This document shows positions 1 to 7,357 of a stretch of DNA of 9,577 bases, piece after piece. The notes under the pieces were generated by a model, which saw only the letters and a list, made by a program, of their open reading frames with translations, searched no databases and was not told the DNA's origin. A program made the position numbers and the translations under genes. The first letter of the stretch is position 1. The number at the start of each line of letters is the position of its first letter. Source of the stretch: JBEGTT01 sp041179245 (GTDB taxonomy: Bacteria; Pseudomonadota; Gammaproteobacteria; Burkholderiales; Rhodocyclaceae); assembly GCA_041179245.1 (NCBI GenBank), contig JBEGTT010000144.1, positions 1-9,577 of the forward strand. Reading direction: 5' to 3'.

Positions 1-824
1 GTTAGCAAATCTTGCACAATCGCCAGCATGCGGCTCGATTGTTCGCCCATCATGGACAAATACCGTTGTTGCTCTTCCGGTTCGAGTTGGATTTCCTGCA
101 AGGTCTCGACGAAACCGCTGAGTACCGTCAGAGGGGTGCGCAACTCGTGAGAAACATTGGCCACAAAATCGCGGCGCATTTGATCTAGAAGGTCGGTTTG
201 CGTGACGTCCTGTACCTGCATTAACCGGCGGTTTTGGGCAAATTGAATCAGTTGAATGGATAACACGCGGTCGCCACGGTCAGCCCGCAATACGAGAGGT
301 TTTGCAAAATCCTCCCCTTGCAAATAAGCCACAAACTCAGGGCGACGGAACAAGTTTGCGATGTGCTGCCCGCGGTCAGTGGTCATCACCAAACCCAACT
401 GCTGTTCGGCGGTGCTATTGCACCATTCAATATGGTTCTGTCCGTCTAGCATGATGACGCCATCAATCAGCGCGTGGCCTGCCGCTTCAAATCGCTGAAT
501 TTCACCATCTCGACGGGCGATGCGCGCATTCAACAACTTTTCGTGACGATAAAGCTGTCCAAATACATCGTCCCAAGCTCCTGAACCTTCCAGGGTTTTG
601 TCGGCGCTGGGGTGGCTTGCCCAGCGGGACAGCCGCACAAAATGGCGCAGATGGTGCGCCAACTGCCAAACCAATCCCGAAATGCCTAAGGCCCAGCCAA
701 ATCGTTCGCCTGCAAAAGCACCCACCGGAATAGCCAAGGCAATTAACGGCACTAACAGGAAGAAACTGCGCGCCAGCAGGCGGATGAAATGGCGGGATTC
801 TGAAACGTTGGTATTAGTGGACAC
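1..824 (-). CDS. phoR: Phosphate regulon sensor histidine kinase PhoR (3' end outside the window)
   Basis: Inner-membrane sensor kinase that phosphorylates PhoB when phosphate is scarce. I translated the first 274 codons by hand; the frame stays open to the left edge. Residues about 18-58 form two closely spaced hydrophobic segments, giving the short membrane hairpin typical of PhoR with no large periplasmic domain. A PAS-like region follows at about 110-205 (DGVIMLDGQNHIEWCN at 121-136). The dimerisation/phosphoacceptor H box is VSHELRTPL, with His226 as the phosphorylated residue. The ATP-binding N, G1 and G2 boxes would lie beyond the window. The chosen start is GTG (822-824), 5 bases after the phoB stop, with a weak GGGGAA about 12 bases upstream inside phoB. 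Identification rests on the H box, the architecture and the position directly after phoB. The gene is partial because of the window edge; no break is visible. Confidence 0.93.
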   Translation of the reverse strand, partial: MSTNTNVSESRHFIRLLARSFFLLVPLIALAIPVGAFAGERFGWALGISGLVWQLAHHLRHFVRLSRWASHPSADKTLEGSGAWDDVFGQLYRHEKLLNARIARRDGEIQRFEAAGHALIDGVIMLDGQNHIEWCNSTAEQQLGLVMTTDRGQHIANLFRRPEFVAYLQGEDFAKPLVLRADRGDRVLSIQLIQFAQNRRLMQVQDVTQTDLLDQMRRDFVANVSHELRTPLTVLSGFVETLQEIQLEPEEQQRYLSMMGEQSSRMLAIVQDLL

Positions 825-829
825 GAAGC

Positions 830-1516
830 TTAATTTCCCCGGAAGCGATAACCCGTTCCACGCACGGTTTCAACTCGTTCATGGTGCCCCGTTGGTTCCA
901 GTGCGGAACGTAAGCGGCGAATATGCACGTCGACCGTGCGTTCCTCAATGTATACGTGATCGCCCCAAACTTCGTCTAACAACTGCGCTCGGGTGTAAAC
1001 CCGTTCTGGGTGCGTCATAAAGAAAAACAGCAAGCGAAACTCTGTCGGCCCAAGGTCCAAGGTATTGCCATCGACAGACACCCGGTGAGTCGCAGGATTC
1101 AAGGATAAGGTACCAATTTCAACCGCTTCACCCGCCAGATGGGGAGATCGGCGACGCAAAACCGCACGCACGCGAGCCACTAATTCTTTGGGTGAAAACG
1201 GTTTGGTGACGTAATCATCGGCACCCGCTTCTAGACCCTGCACCTTGTCTTCTTCATGAACGCGAGCCGTCAGCATGATGACCGGCAATTCTCGGGTGCG
1301 CTCGTTCTGGCGAATTTTTTTGGCTAACGTCACCCCGGATTGCCCTGGCAGCATCCAGTCTAAAATAACCAGATCAGGCAACGCCGCTCGAATGGCAGAT
1401 TCCGCCTCCTCTGCACTGCTGGCGCGTACCACCAAAAATCCAGCGTGCTTGAGATTGATAGCGACGAGTTCCTGAATGGCTGGCTCGTCCTCAACCACCA
1501 GAATTGTGGGATTCAC
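830..1516 (-). CDS. phoB: Phosphate regulon response regulator PhoB
   Basis: OmpR/PhoB-class transcription factor, 228 residues, the normal family length. The N-terminal receiver domain (about 3-120) has all key residues: acidic pocket E9/D10, phosphoacceptor D53 in ILDWMLPG, switch T83, and K105 in the TKPF motif. The C-terminal winged-helix DNA-binding domain spans about 130-228 and includes ERTVDVHIRRLR and the final VRGTGYRFRG. Phosphorylated PhoB binds Pho boxes; a good one lies upstream of pstS at 6121-6138, so this protein probably activates its own operon. The start is GTG, overlapping the phoU stop by four bases (GTGA). GGAGG lies 7 bases upstream (1524-1528), within the phoU coding end. 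This arrangement suggests translational coupling to phoU. Confidence 0.97.
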   Translation of the reverse strand: MNPTILVVEDEPAIQELVAINLKHAGFLVVRASSAEEAESAIRAALPDLVILDWMLPGQSGVTLAKKIRQNERTRELPVIMLTARVHEEDKVQGLEAGADDYVTKPFSPKELVARVRAVLRRRSPHLAGEAVEIGTLSLNPATHRVSVDGNTLDLGPTEFRLLFFFMTHPERVYTRAQLLDEVWGDHVYIEERTVDVHIRRLRSALEPTGHHERVETVRGTGYRFRGN

Positions 1517-2244
1517 TCGGCGGCCTCCGGCATTTCCGTAGCGTCATCAAGGGTCGATTGGCTAGATTTTCCGGTGTGGCGAATGTCACGACCTTCAACG
1601 ATGTAAATTACTTGTTCCGTGACATTCTTGGCATGGTCACCAATACGCTCAATAGCGCGGGCAATCCAGATAATGTCCATCGATGTAGTGATGGTGCGAG
1701 GGTCTTCCATCATGTGCGTAATCAATTGGCGAATAATCGACTTGAACTCAATGTCCACCGCGGTATCAGCGCGAATCACCGCAGACGCTTGTTCGGTATC
1801 CAGACGAGCAAACGCATCCAACGCCTGATGCACCATGTTTAACGCTGCATTGGCAATGTGGCAAACCCCCGCGCCGTACTGAGTGGGCATATGGCCCGCT
1901 TCATAAATCCGGCGCACGCCCTTGGCAATTTTTTTCGCCTCGTCGCCGCAGCGTTCAAGGTCGGTCACAATTTTGCTGACGCCCATGATCAGACGAAGGT
2001 CAGACGCTGTCGGTTGGCGTTTGGCAATGATGTGCGCACAATTGTCATCAATAGATTTTTCAAGCTGATTGACCTTACGATCCGCTTCCACGATGGCCTT
2101 AACGCTGGCGATTTCGCCGGTGGAATAGGCTTCAATAGCCTGTGAAACCTGCGTTTCTACAAGCCCCCCCATTTGCAGAACCTGGGTACGAAGCAGGCCA
2201 AGTTCTTCGTCAAATTGGCTGGATAAATGAGCACTGGTATTCAT
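1513..2244 (-). CDS. phoU: Phosphate signalling and transport regulator PhoU
   Basis: Cytoplasmic all-helical protein of 243 residues made of two repeated three-helix PhoU domains. It links the Pst transporter to PhoR and keeps the kinase off when phosphate is plentiful. Each repeat carries the family's metal-binding signature: DLERCGDEAKK at 95-105 in the first and ERIGDHAKN at 199-207 in the second. The last 25 or so residues (SSQSTLDDATEMPEAAE) are a polar tail outside the fold. The ATG is preceded by AGGGA at a usable distance. The gene lies 28 bases after pstB, and its stop overlaps the phoB start. The position between pstB and phoB fits the standard operon order. Confidence 0.97.
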   Translation of the reverse strand: MNTSAHLSSQFDEELGLLRTQVLQMGGLVETQVSQAIEAYSTGEIASVKAIVEADRKVNQLEKSIDDNCAHIIAKRQPTASDLRLIMGVSKIVTDLERCGDEAKKIAKGVRRIYEAGHMPTQYGAGVCHIANAALNMVHQALDAFARLDTEQASAVIRADTAVDIEFKSIIRQLITHMMEDPRTITTSMDIIWIARAIERIGDHAKNVTEQVIYIVEGRDIRHTGKSSQSTLDDATEMPEAAE

Positions 2245-2272
2245 AGCGTTGTCCCTATTGTTGGTCTGTGGC

Positions 2273-3046
2273 TTAGCCCATACGGCCGGTAATGTAGTCT
2301 TCAGTACGCGTGTCTCTAGGCTTCACAAAGATCTCATCGGTTTGCCCGAACTCAATCAGGTCACCCAGATACATATAAGCCGTGTAATCGGACACGCGGG
2401 CGGCTTGTTGCATATTGTGCGTCACGATCAGAATCGTCACGCGTTCCTTGAGTTCATGCACCAGCTCTTCGATGGACGCAGTGGCAATCGGGTCAAGCGC
2501 AGAAGTTGGCTCGTCAAACAACAACAATTCTGGATCAGTCGCCAATGCACGCGCAATACACAGCCGCTGTTGTTGGCCGCCCGATAGATTGGACGCCAAG
2601 TCGTGCAAACGATCTTTAGCTTCGTTCCACAGCGCTGCGCTGCGAAGCGCTTGTTCTACTTTGTCATCGAGCGCACGGCGGTTGTTTTCACCGCGAATAC
2701 GCAGCCCATAGGCAACGTTTTCGTAGATTGATTTCGGGAATGGGTTCGGTTTCTGGAACACCATACCGACACGCATACGCACTTCAATCGGATCAACGTC
2801 TTTGGACAACAGATTGGTATTGTCCGGGTGAAACTGGATTTCACCTTCGTAGCGGTTACCAGGATACAAATCGTGCATACGGTTGAAACAACGCAAGAAA
2901 GTCGATTTGCCACAGCCGGAAGGTCCGATGAGGGCGGTTACTTTTTTCTCGTAAATGGGCATGTTGATGCCCTTAAGCGCTTGGTGCTGGCCGTAGAAGA
3001 AGTTGAGGTCGCGAACTTCTGCTTTCAATGTTTCATTATTCTGCAT
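2273..3046 (-). CDS. pstB: Phosphate ABC transporter ATP-binding protein PstB
   Basis: ATPase subunit that powers phosphate import through PstC/PstA on the cytoplasmic face. In the 257-residue form, Walker A is GPSGCGKST (41-49), the Q-loop glutamine is in VFQKPNPFP (Q98), and the ABC signature is LSGGQ (154-158). Walker B is LLLFDEP (174-180), followed by the D-loop SALD, and the H-loop is H210. Every catalytic motif is intact. The frame is open further upstream, to 3124 inside pstA, but the ATG at 3046 is preferred. It has GGAG 7 bases upstream, gives the common PstB length of 257, and leaves a 38-base gap after pstA. A second possible ATG at 3091 has no comparable ribosome site and would overlap pstA. 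Confidence 0.97.
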   Translation of the reverse strand: MQNNETLKAEVRDLNFFYGQHQALKGINMPIYEKKVTALIGPSGCGKSTFLRCFNRMHDLYPGNRYEGEIQFHPDNTNLLSKDVDPIEVRMRVGMVFQKPNPFPKSIYENVAYGLRIRGENNRRALDDKVEQALRSAALWNEAKDRLHDLASNLSGGQQQRLCIARALATDPELLLFDEPTSALDPIATASIEELVHELKERVTILIVTHNMQQAARVSDYTAYMYLGDLIEFGQTDEIFVKPRDTRTEDYITGRMG

Positions 3047-3084
3047 GGATGACTCCAAAGTTGTGTGGTGGCGCGGTGCTTGGC

Positions 3085-4011
3085 TTACCATTTGATGTTC
3101 TTGCGCATTTTGTAACGCAGCCAAATTGCAATGCCGTTCATGGTTAGCACCATCGCCATCAGGACGAAACCAGCCGCAGCAGCATTTACTTCAAAGGCAG
3201 GATCGGGGCGTGACGTCCAGTTGAAAATCTGGATCGGCATCACAGTGAAGGGAGCCATGACCCAATCCAGCAATCCGGCGGCGGGTTCGCCGGTAAATGG
3301 CGCTGGCGGCAGGAACGCGATGAAGGTCAGTGCGCCGATGGTGATAATCGGGGCAGTTTCACCAATCGCTCGCGCCAAACCGATAATCACCCCAGTCAAA
3401 ATGCCGGGCATTGAATAAGGAATGATGTGGTAACGGCAGGTTTGCCAGCGTGTTGCACCGCAACCCATCGAGGCTTCCCGAATTGCCGCAGGAATGGCGC
3501 GAATCGCTTCCCGAGTTGAAACGATGATGATCGGCAGAATCAGCAGGGCCAGCGTTAAGCCAGCGGACAAAATGCTTTGTCCAAAGCCAAACTGGTACAC
3601 AAAAACCCCTAAGGCCAACAAGCCATACACAATCGACGGAACGGCCGCCAGATTGGTAATGTTGATTTCAATGATTTCAGTGATCCAATTGCGTTTGGCG
3701 TACTCCTCCAGATAAACCCCGGCGGCTACACCCAGCGGAACAGCAGCGAAGGCCGTTACGGTCATCACCAGTAGTGAGCCAACCCATGCCGACAAAATCC
3801 CGGCGTGTTCCGCACGACGTGACGCAAAATTCATAAAGAAGTCGAGGTTGAGCCGTTCGGAACCTTTAATGACCATGTCGGACACCAACAGCACGATCAC
3901 GAGAAAGCCCAGGGCCAGACACAGGATGCCAAGGACTTTGAAGATGTTGTCTTTGAGTTTTCCTCGGGCAATGAGGGCGCGAATTTCTTCTGTAGTAAGC
4001 GCGGCAGACAT
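3085..4011 (-). CDS. pstA: Phosphate ABC transporter permease PstA
   Basis: Inner-membrane permease that forms the phosphate channel with PstC. The 308-residue product has about six hydrophobic segments, near 23-45, 75-98, 118-140, 147-166, 203-230 and 278-298. The cytoplasmic EAA loop that docks onto PstB is visible around 168-198 (REAIRAIPAAIREASMGCGA). It is followed by ARAIGETAPI, a conserved PstA/PstC sequence. The start at 4011 shares one base with the pstC stop (TGATG) and has GGGAG about 9 bases upstream. The longer frame, to 4044, would lie inside pstC with no better ribosome site. This close overlap suggests translational coupling with pstC. Confidence 0.96.
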   Translation of the reverse strand: MSAALTTEEIRALIARGKLKDNIFKVLGILCLALGFLVIVLLVSDMVIKGSERLNLDFFMNFASRRAEHAGILSAWVGSLLVMTVTAFAAVPLGVAAGVYLEEYAKRNWITEIIEINITNLAAVPSIVYGLLALGVFVYQFGFGQSILSAGLTLALLILPIIIVSTREAIRAIPAAIREASMGCGATRWQTCRYHIIPYSMPGILTGVIIGLARAIGETAPIITIGALTFIAFLPPAPFTGEPAAGLLDWVMAPFTVMPIQIFNWTSRPDPAFEVNAAAAGFVLMAMVLTMNGIAIWLRYKMRKNIKW

Positions 4012-4961
4012 CAATAGTTCTCCCGGAATTTGCGGCGTAACCATTGACCCAAAATATTAAAGGCCAAGGTGAAAAGGATCAGGGTTAATCCAGCAGCGAA
4101 AATGGTTTGATAACCGAGTGAACCGTGTGGCAAGTCACCCAGTGCAACTTGCACGATGTAGGAGGTAATCGTAGCGGCCGGTTCCATGGGATTCCACGTT
4201 AAGTTGGGTTGCATACCCGCAGCAACGGCCAGAATCATGGTTTCACCCACGGCACGAGAAATCGCCAGAATGTACGAAGCAGCCAAGCCAGAAAAAGCAG
4301 CAGGCACAACCACATGCAGCGCGGTATGTAAGCGAGTGGAACCCATTGCATAAGAGCCTTCACGCAGACTCATCGGTACTGCGCGCATCGCATCTTCAGA
4401 CAATGACGCGATGTACGGCACAATCATGATGCCCATCACCAAACCTGCGGAGAGCAGTGAAAAACCAGGCAAGCTAGGGAAAAGCATTTGCAGGAGCGGG
4501 GTCACCATCAAGAGCGCGAAGTAGCCGAACACAATAGTTGGAATGCCACCCAAGAGTTCAAGAATCGGCTTGGCGATTTCTCGTACAGTGCTATGTGCAA
4601 ATTCGGACAGGTAAATTGCAATGATGGTACCCATCGGGATTGCCACCAGCAGGGCAACCAGCGAAGAAACCAGTGTTCCAGAGACCAGCACCATGATGCC
4701 GAAATGCGCATCGTCAAATAGCGGTGTCCACTGCGTGTCAGTCAGAAAATCAAAAATACTGACGGTGGAAAAAAACTGGACGGATTCCGAGACCAAAACA
4801 TAAACAATGCCTACCGTGGTTACAACTGACACGGCTGCGGCAGAAAAAAGAATAGCCTCAATGATGCGCTCAGAAACATGGCGCATCGCATTGTGAGACA
4901 AGCGATCACTGACTTTGGGGGCGGCAGCGTTGAAGCTAGGGGAAAGCATTTCAACTGTCAT
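4011..4961 (-). CDS. pstC: Phosphate ABC transporter permease PstC
   Basis: The second inner-membrane permease of the phosphate importer, 316 residues. Hydrophobic segments lie near 35-58, 88-118, 136-160, 168-186, 222-248 and 286-308. The EAA loop is around 188-220 (SEDAMRAVPMSLREGSYAMG). It is followed by SRAVGETMILAVAAG, strongly conserved in PstC. The N-terminal cytoplasmic stretch of about 30 residues is polar. The ATG is preceded by AAGGAA about 9 bases upstream; an internal ATG at codon 5 is possible but less well placed. The gene is separated from pstS by about 100 bases that hold a hairpin, and is fused by one base to pstA. Confidence 0.96.
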   Translation of the reverse strand: MTVEMLSPSFNAAAPKVSDRLSHNAMRHVSERIIEAILFSAAAVSVVTTVGIVYVLVSESVQFFSTVSIFDFLTDTQWTPLFDDAHFGIMVLVSGTLVSSLVALLVAIPMGTIIAIYLSEFAHSTVREIAKPILELLGGIPTIVFGYFALLMVTPLLQMLFPSLPGFSLLSAGLVMGIMIVPYIASLSEDAMRAVPMSLREGSYAMGSTRLHTALHVVVPAAFSGLAASYILAISRAVGETMILAVAAGMQPNLTWNPMEPAATITSYIVQVALGDLPHGSLGYQTIFAAGLTLILFTLAFNILGQWLRRKFRENY

Positions 4962-4982
4962 TAACTCAGTTCCTTGAAAAGC

Positions 4983-5017
4983 ATCCGGCCCTTTACCGCT
5001 AGGGTATTAGGCCGGAT
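4983..5017 (-). terminator. Hairpin in the pstS-pstC gap, likely attenuator or mRNA-stabilising stem
   Basis: Two perfectly complementary 8-base arms, ATCCGGCC (4983-4990) and GGCCGGAT (5010-5017), enclose a second 4-bp stem, TACC/GGTA (4994-4997 with 5003-5006), around a 5-base loop. On the transcribed minus strand the stem is followed by GCTTTTC, only four U residues, so termination would be partial. Similar hairpins after pstS in other bacteria are thought to protect the pstS message and reduce expression of the permease genes. That role is inferred here; only the base pairing is seen. The plus strand also has four T residues after the stem, but no gene points that way. Confidence 0.65.
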
Positions 5018-5062
5018 TTTCAGTTGGCAGTTATGTGTAGAAGTTATGGCCTACTGCCATGC

Positions 5063-6067
5063 TTACATCTTGGCTTCACGTTTCATCAGGTCTTCAATGG
5101 TGATGCCAATGTCGTTATGGCCGCCAAACACGGTACCCAGCTTGTTCTTTTTGATATGTTCAATGTTGCCGGTATAGGCTGAGGCAGGCAATGGTACGTA
5201 TTTGACTTCCTTGGTCAGCGCAGCACCGTTCTTCATGTAGAACTCAACGAACTCTCTAACTTCTGGTTTTTGTAGCGACTTGGCTTTGACATAAATAAAG
5301 ATAGGGCGTGAGAGAGGCGCATAAGTGCCATTGACAACATTCTCAGCAGAAGGCTCTACTGCCTTACCCGTTTTGGGATTAACAATTGGGAGGGCTTTCA
5401 GCTTGGCCTTGTTTTCCGCGTAGTACGCGTAACCAAAGTAACCAATGGCATTCACGTCACGCGAAACACCTTGCACCAGAACGTTGTCGTCTTCTGAAGC
5501 CGTGTAATCACCCCGAGAAGATTTGGCTTTGCCCACCATCGCTTCAGTAAAGTACTCAAAGGTGCCGGAGTCGGCGCCAGCGCCAAACAGTTTGACCGGC
5601 GCATCAGGCCAAGCGGGGTTGACTTGGTTCCACTTCATAACGGTATTCTGCGCAGCAGGTTCCCACAGCTTTTTCATGTCGGCGACGGTAGCCTGCTTCA
5701 GGAAGGTGTTCTTTGGGTTAATCACCACGGTCAGCGCATCAAAAGCCACTGGCATTTCGATGTATTCCACACCAGCGGCCTTGCAGTCAGCCATTTCTTT
5801 TTCGGTGATGGGGCGTGAGGCATCTGAAATGTCGGTTTCGTCACGACAGAATTTCTTAAAGCCACCACCGGTGCCTGAAATGCCCACGGTGACCTTGATG
5901 GCTTGTTTCTTTTCTTTCTGGAACTCTTCAGCAACGGCTTCAGTGATCGGGTACACGGTTGAAGAGCCGTCAATCTTGATAATTTGCTGCGCCAACACGG
6001 CTTGTGAACCAAAGGCTGCAAACCCGGCGGTAGCCAGTATCGACAGCAATTTTGATGGTTTGAACAT
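5063..6067 (-). CDS. pstS: Periplasmic phosphate-binding protein PstS
   Basis: Periplasmic receptor that delivers phosphate to PstCAB. The 334-residue precursor begins with a Sec signal peptide: Lys residues, the hydrophobic core LLSILATAGFAAFG, and likely cleavage after AVLA at residue 26. The mature chain then opens with QQIIKIDGSST. The phosphate-contacting elements are all present: GSST (34-37), GISGTGGGFKKF (62-73), SDASRPI (81-87) and GADSGTFEYF (164-173). Cys74 and Cys95 are the only visible cysteines and could form a disulfide in the periplasm. The frame extends 20 codons further upstream, but the ATG at 6067 has AGGAG 6 bases upstream and starts exactly at the signal peptide. It is the first gene of the operon, about 30 bases below the likely transcription start of a Pho-box promoter. 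Confidence 0.97.
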   Translation of the reverse strand: MFKPSKLLSILATAGFAAFGSQAVLAQQIIKIDGSSTVYPITEAVAEEFQKEKKQAIKVTVGISGTGGGFKKFCRDETDISDASRPITEKEMADCKAAGVEYIEMPVAFDALTVVINPKNTFLKQATVADMKKLWEPAAQNTVMKWNQVNPAWPDAPVKLFGAGADSGTFEYFTEAMVGKAKSSRGDYTASEDDNVLVQGVSRDVNAIGYFGYAYYAENKAKLKALPIVNPKTGKAVEPSAENVVNGTYAPLSRPIFIYVKAKSLQKPEVREFVEFYMKNGAALTKEVKYVPLPASAYTGNIEHIKKNKLGTVFGGHNDIGITIEDLMKREAKM

Positions 6068-6104
6068 GTAACGCTCCTGATGAATGGAAATAAACGACTC
6101 AGTC

Positions 6105-6138
6105 AGGTTAGTGGGCAATTGTGACAAGAAGATGACAG
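6105..6138 (-). promoter_or_regulatory. Pho box (PhoB-binding site) and -10 element of the pst-pho operon
   Basis: Read on the minus strand, 6138 to 6121 is CTGTCATCTTCTTGTCAC. It holds two 7-base direct repeats (CTGTCAT and TTGTCAC) whose starts are 11 bases apart, and it matches 14 of 18 positions of the known enterobacterial Pho box. Exactly 10 bases further down lies TAACCT (6110-6105), a weak -10 hexamer at the spacing expected for PhoB-activated promoters, where the box replaces the -35. This puts the transcription start near 6098 and leaves a leader of about 30 bases before the pstS ATG. Only one box is visible; no third repeat precedes it. The weak -10 fits dependence on an activator. 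Confidence 0.85.
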
Positions 6139-6150
6139 TTTGGCCGGGGG

Positions 6151-7350
6151 CTAACTTAGTATTGGCCCATCATCATTCAGAATCGTTCTGACCGCCGTCA
6201 GGGTGACGATACCGTGGCCAAATCCACCACCCGTCGGGTTAGTGATGTCCATGTAGAACGTTTCGTTTGGCTCTGGTGTCGTATCCCCAATGATTTCCAC
6301 CGGAATAACGACTTGGCTTTCGTCTGGGTAAATATTTAGCGTACCGCCGGCGGCAATGTAATCTGAACCGGCAGTAGCCGTCCCATTTCGAGTCGCATAG
6401 CTTACCGAGAAGGTTTCCGTGTCATTGGGGCGAGTGTTATTAAACTTCACCAGAAAATACGCGTAACTGGTACCGGAATTTCCTTCTGCTACCGCTTTCA
6501 CCACATTGGCGGCCTGTGCGGGTGCGCTGGGCAATGCAGCGCGAAGTGACTCATCAATCCACTGTTGGTAATAACTGACCCGTTGCCAAGCGGCAACTTC
6601 ACCAAAACTGCTGTTACTAATGTTGTCGATATCTGGCGTTGTCCCATCGCTGGTTAAATGGGTGGTGTAGCTAGCAACACCCGCAATCTGCCCATTGATA
6701 AAAGCAGGGCCACCGCTATCTCCCGGTGCAATCAAACCCTCTGACTGCCCAAGTCCAAGACCGGGTTTATCCATCAGTAAGCCCAACGCATCATGCGGGC
6801 TGGTGCCATCATCAAAATCGGCAATAAGCTGGGAATCGCTGGTAGGGTTCCAAGACATATTGTTTCCTTGGAATTCCTTAAGGGTGCCGATAAGTCCATC
6901 GACTTGATTGCTGGCTTTGCTACGTAGAGCCGTCGTGCTGTCGACTTTTCCCGTCGCACCAGTTCCCTGTTTTCCATAGCCCACCATCGTGATGGTTTGG
7001 TCAATTTCGTTACTGTCTCGATACAAGGAATAGCGCTCGGCCAATAAAGGAGCGCTTTCAGACAACCAGATAATTGCTAAATCATTATTGCCATCGGCAT
7101 CGTGCCCACCGTGAGTGGTGACTTGGCTAGAGGTAATGGTTTGAGCGCCTTGGGCAGTTTCAAAATGTACCTCTGCGCTAGTGGCGTTATCGGTAAATAA
7201 GTGTGCTGCGGTGAGAATGGCGTGCCCACCAAACAACAACGTACCGGTGCCGTAATGGGCGCCAACGACAACACGAACAACCCCATCGAAGCCCTCGCCA
7301 GGAAGCGCGCGATTGCGGGGATCGGTGTAAGGGGTAATCGTTGTAATCAT
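6151..7350 (-). CDS. S1-fold serine protease with C-terminal Calx-beta domain, no signal peptide
   Basis: Predicted extracellular serine endopeptidase of 399 residues. The chymotrypsin-type triad is visible: His50 in LTAAH, Asp90 in NNDLAII and Ser212 in APGDSGGP. The residue at the primary specificity position (six before Ser212) is Leu206, not Asp, so trypsin-like cleavage after Lys/Arg is not expected. Residues about 283-397 form a Calx-beta domain, with EGNSGTSYAYFLVKF, NGTATAGSDYIA, PDESQVVIPVEIIGD and PEPNETF, a calcium-binding beta-sandwich common in secreted and adhesive proteins. I see no cysteine anywhere and no N-terminal signal peptide, both usual for type I secretion substrates. 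RTX repeats and a secretion tail are absent, but the gene just upstream encodes both. The start has TAGG about 8 bases upstream. Substrate and biological role are unknown. Confidence 0.85.
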   Translation of the reverse strand: MITTITPYTDPRNRALPGEGFDGVVRVVVGAHYGTGTLLFGGHAILTAAHLFTDNATSAEVHFETAQGAQTITSSQVTTHGGHDADGNNDLAIIWLSESAPLLAERYSLYRDSNEIDQTITMVGYGKQGTGATGKVDSTTALRSKASNQVDGLIGTLKEFQGNNMSWNPTSDSQLIADFDDGTSPHDALGLLMDKPGLGLGQSEGLIAPGDSGGPAFINGQIAGVASYTTHLTSDGTTPDIDNISNSSFGEVAAWQRVSYYQQWIDESLRAALPSAPAQAANVVKAVAEGNSGTSYAYFLVKFNNTRPNDTETFSVSYATRNGTATAGSDYIAAGGTLNIYPDESQVVIPVEIIGDTTPEPNETFYMDITNPTGGGFGHGIVTLTAVRTILNDDGPILS

Positions 7351-7357
7351 GCGGTAC

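Noticed and set aside
598..1020. Rightward 140-residue open frame over the phoR/phoB junction
   Set aside because: It is antisense to phoR and phoB, both of which have clear family motifs. Its translation has no recognisable domain and no ribosome site.
3047..3124. Longer pstB with 26 extra N-terminal residues
   Set aside because: It would start inside pstA without a ribosome site. The ATG at 3046 has GGAG and gives the normal 257-residue length.
5523..6071. Rightward 182-residue open frame opposite pstS
   Set aside because: It is a shadow of the pstS coding strand; pstS has an intact signal peptide and ligand-binding motifs.
6068..6127. Longer pstS with 20 extra N-terminal residues
   Set aside because: The extension would cover the promoter -10 and leader and would bury the signal peptide. 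AGGAG precedes the ATG at 6067.
6139..6175. GGCC arms after the protease gene as a terminator
   Set aside because: The complementary arms are only 4 bases, lie too far apart, overlap the coding end and have no T-run.
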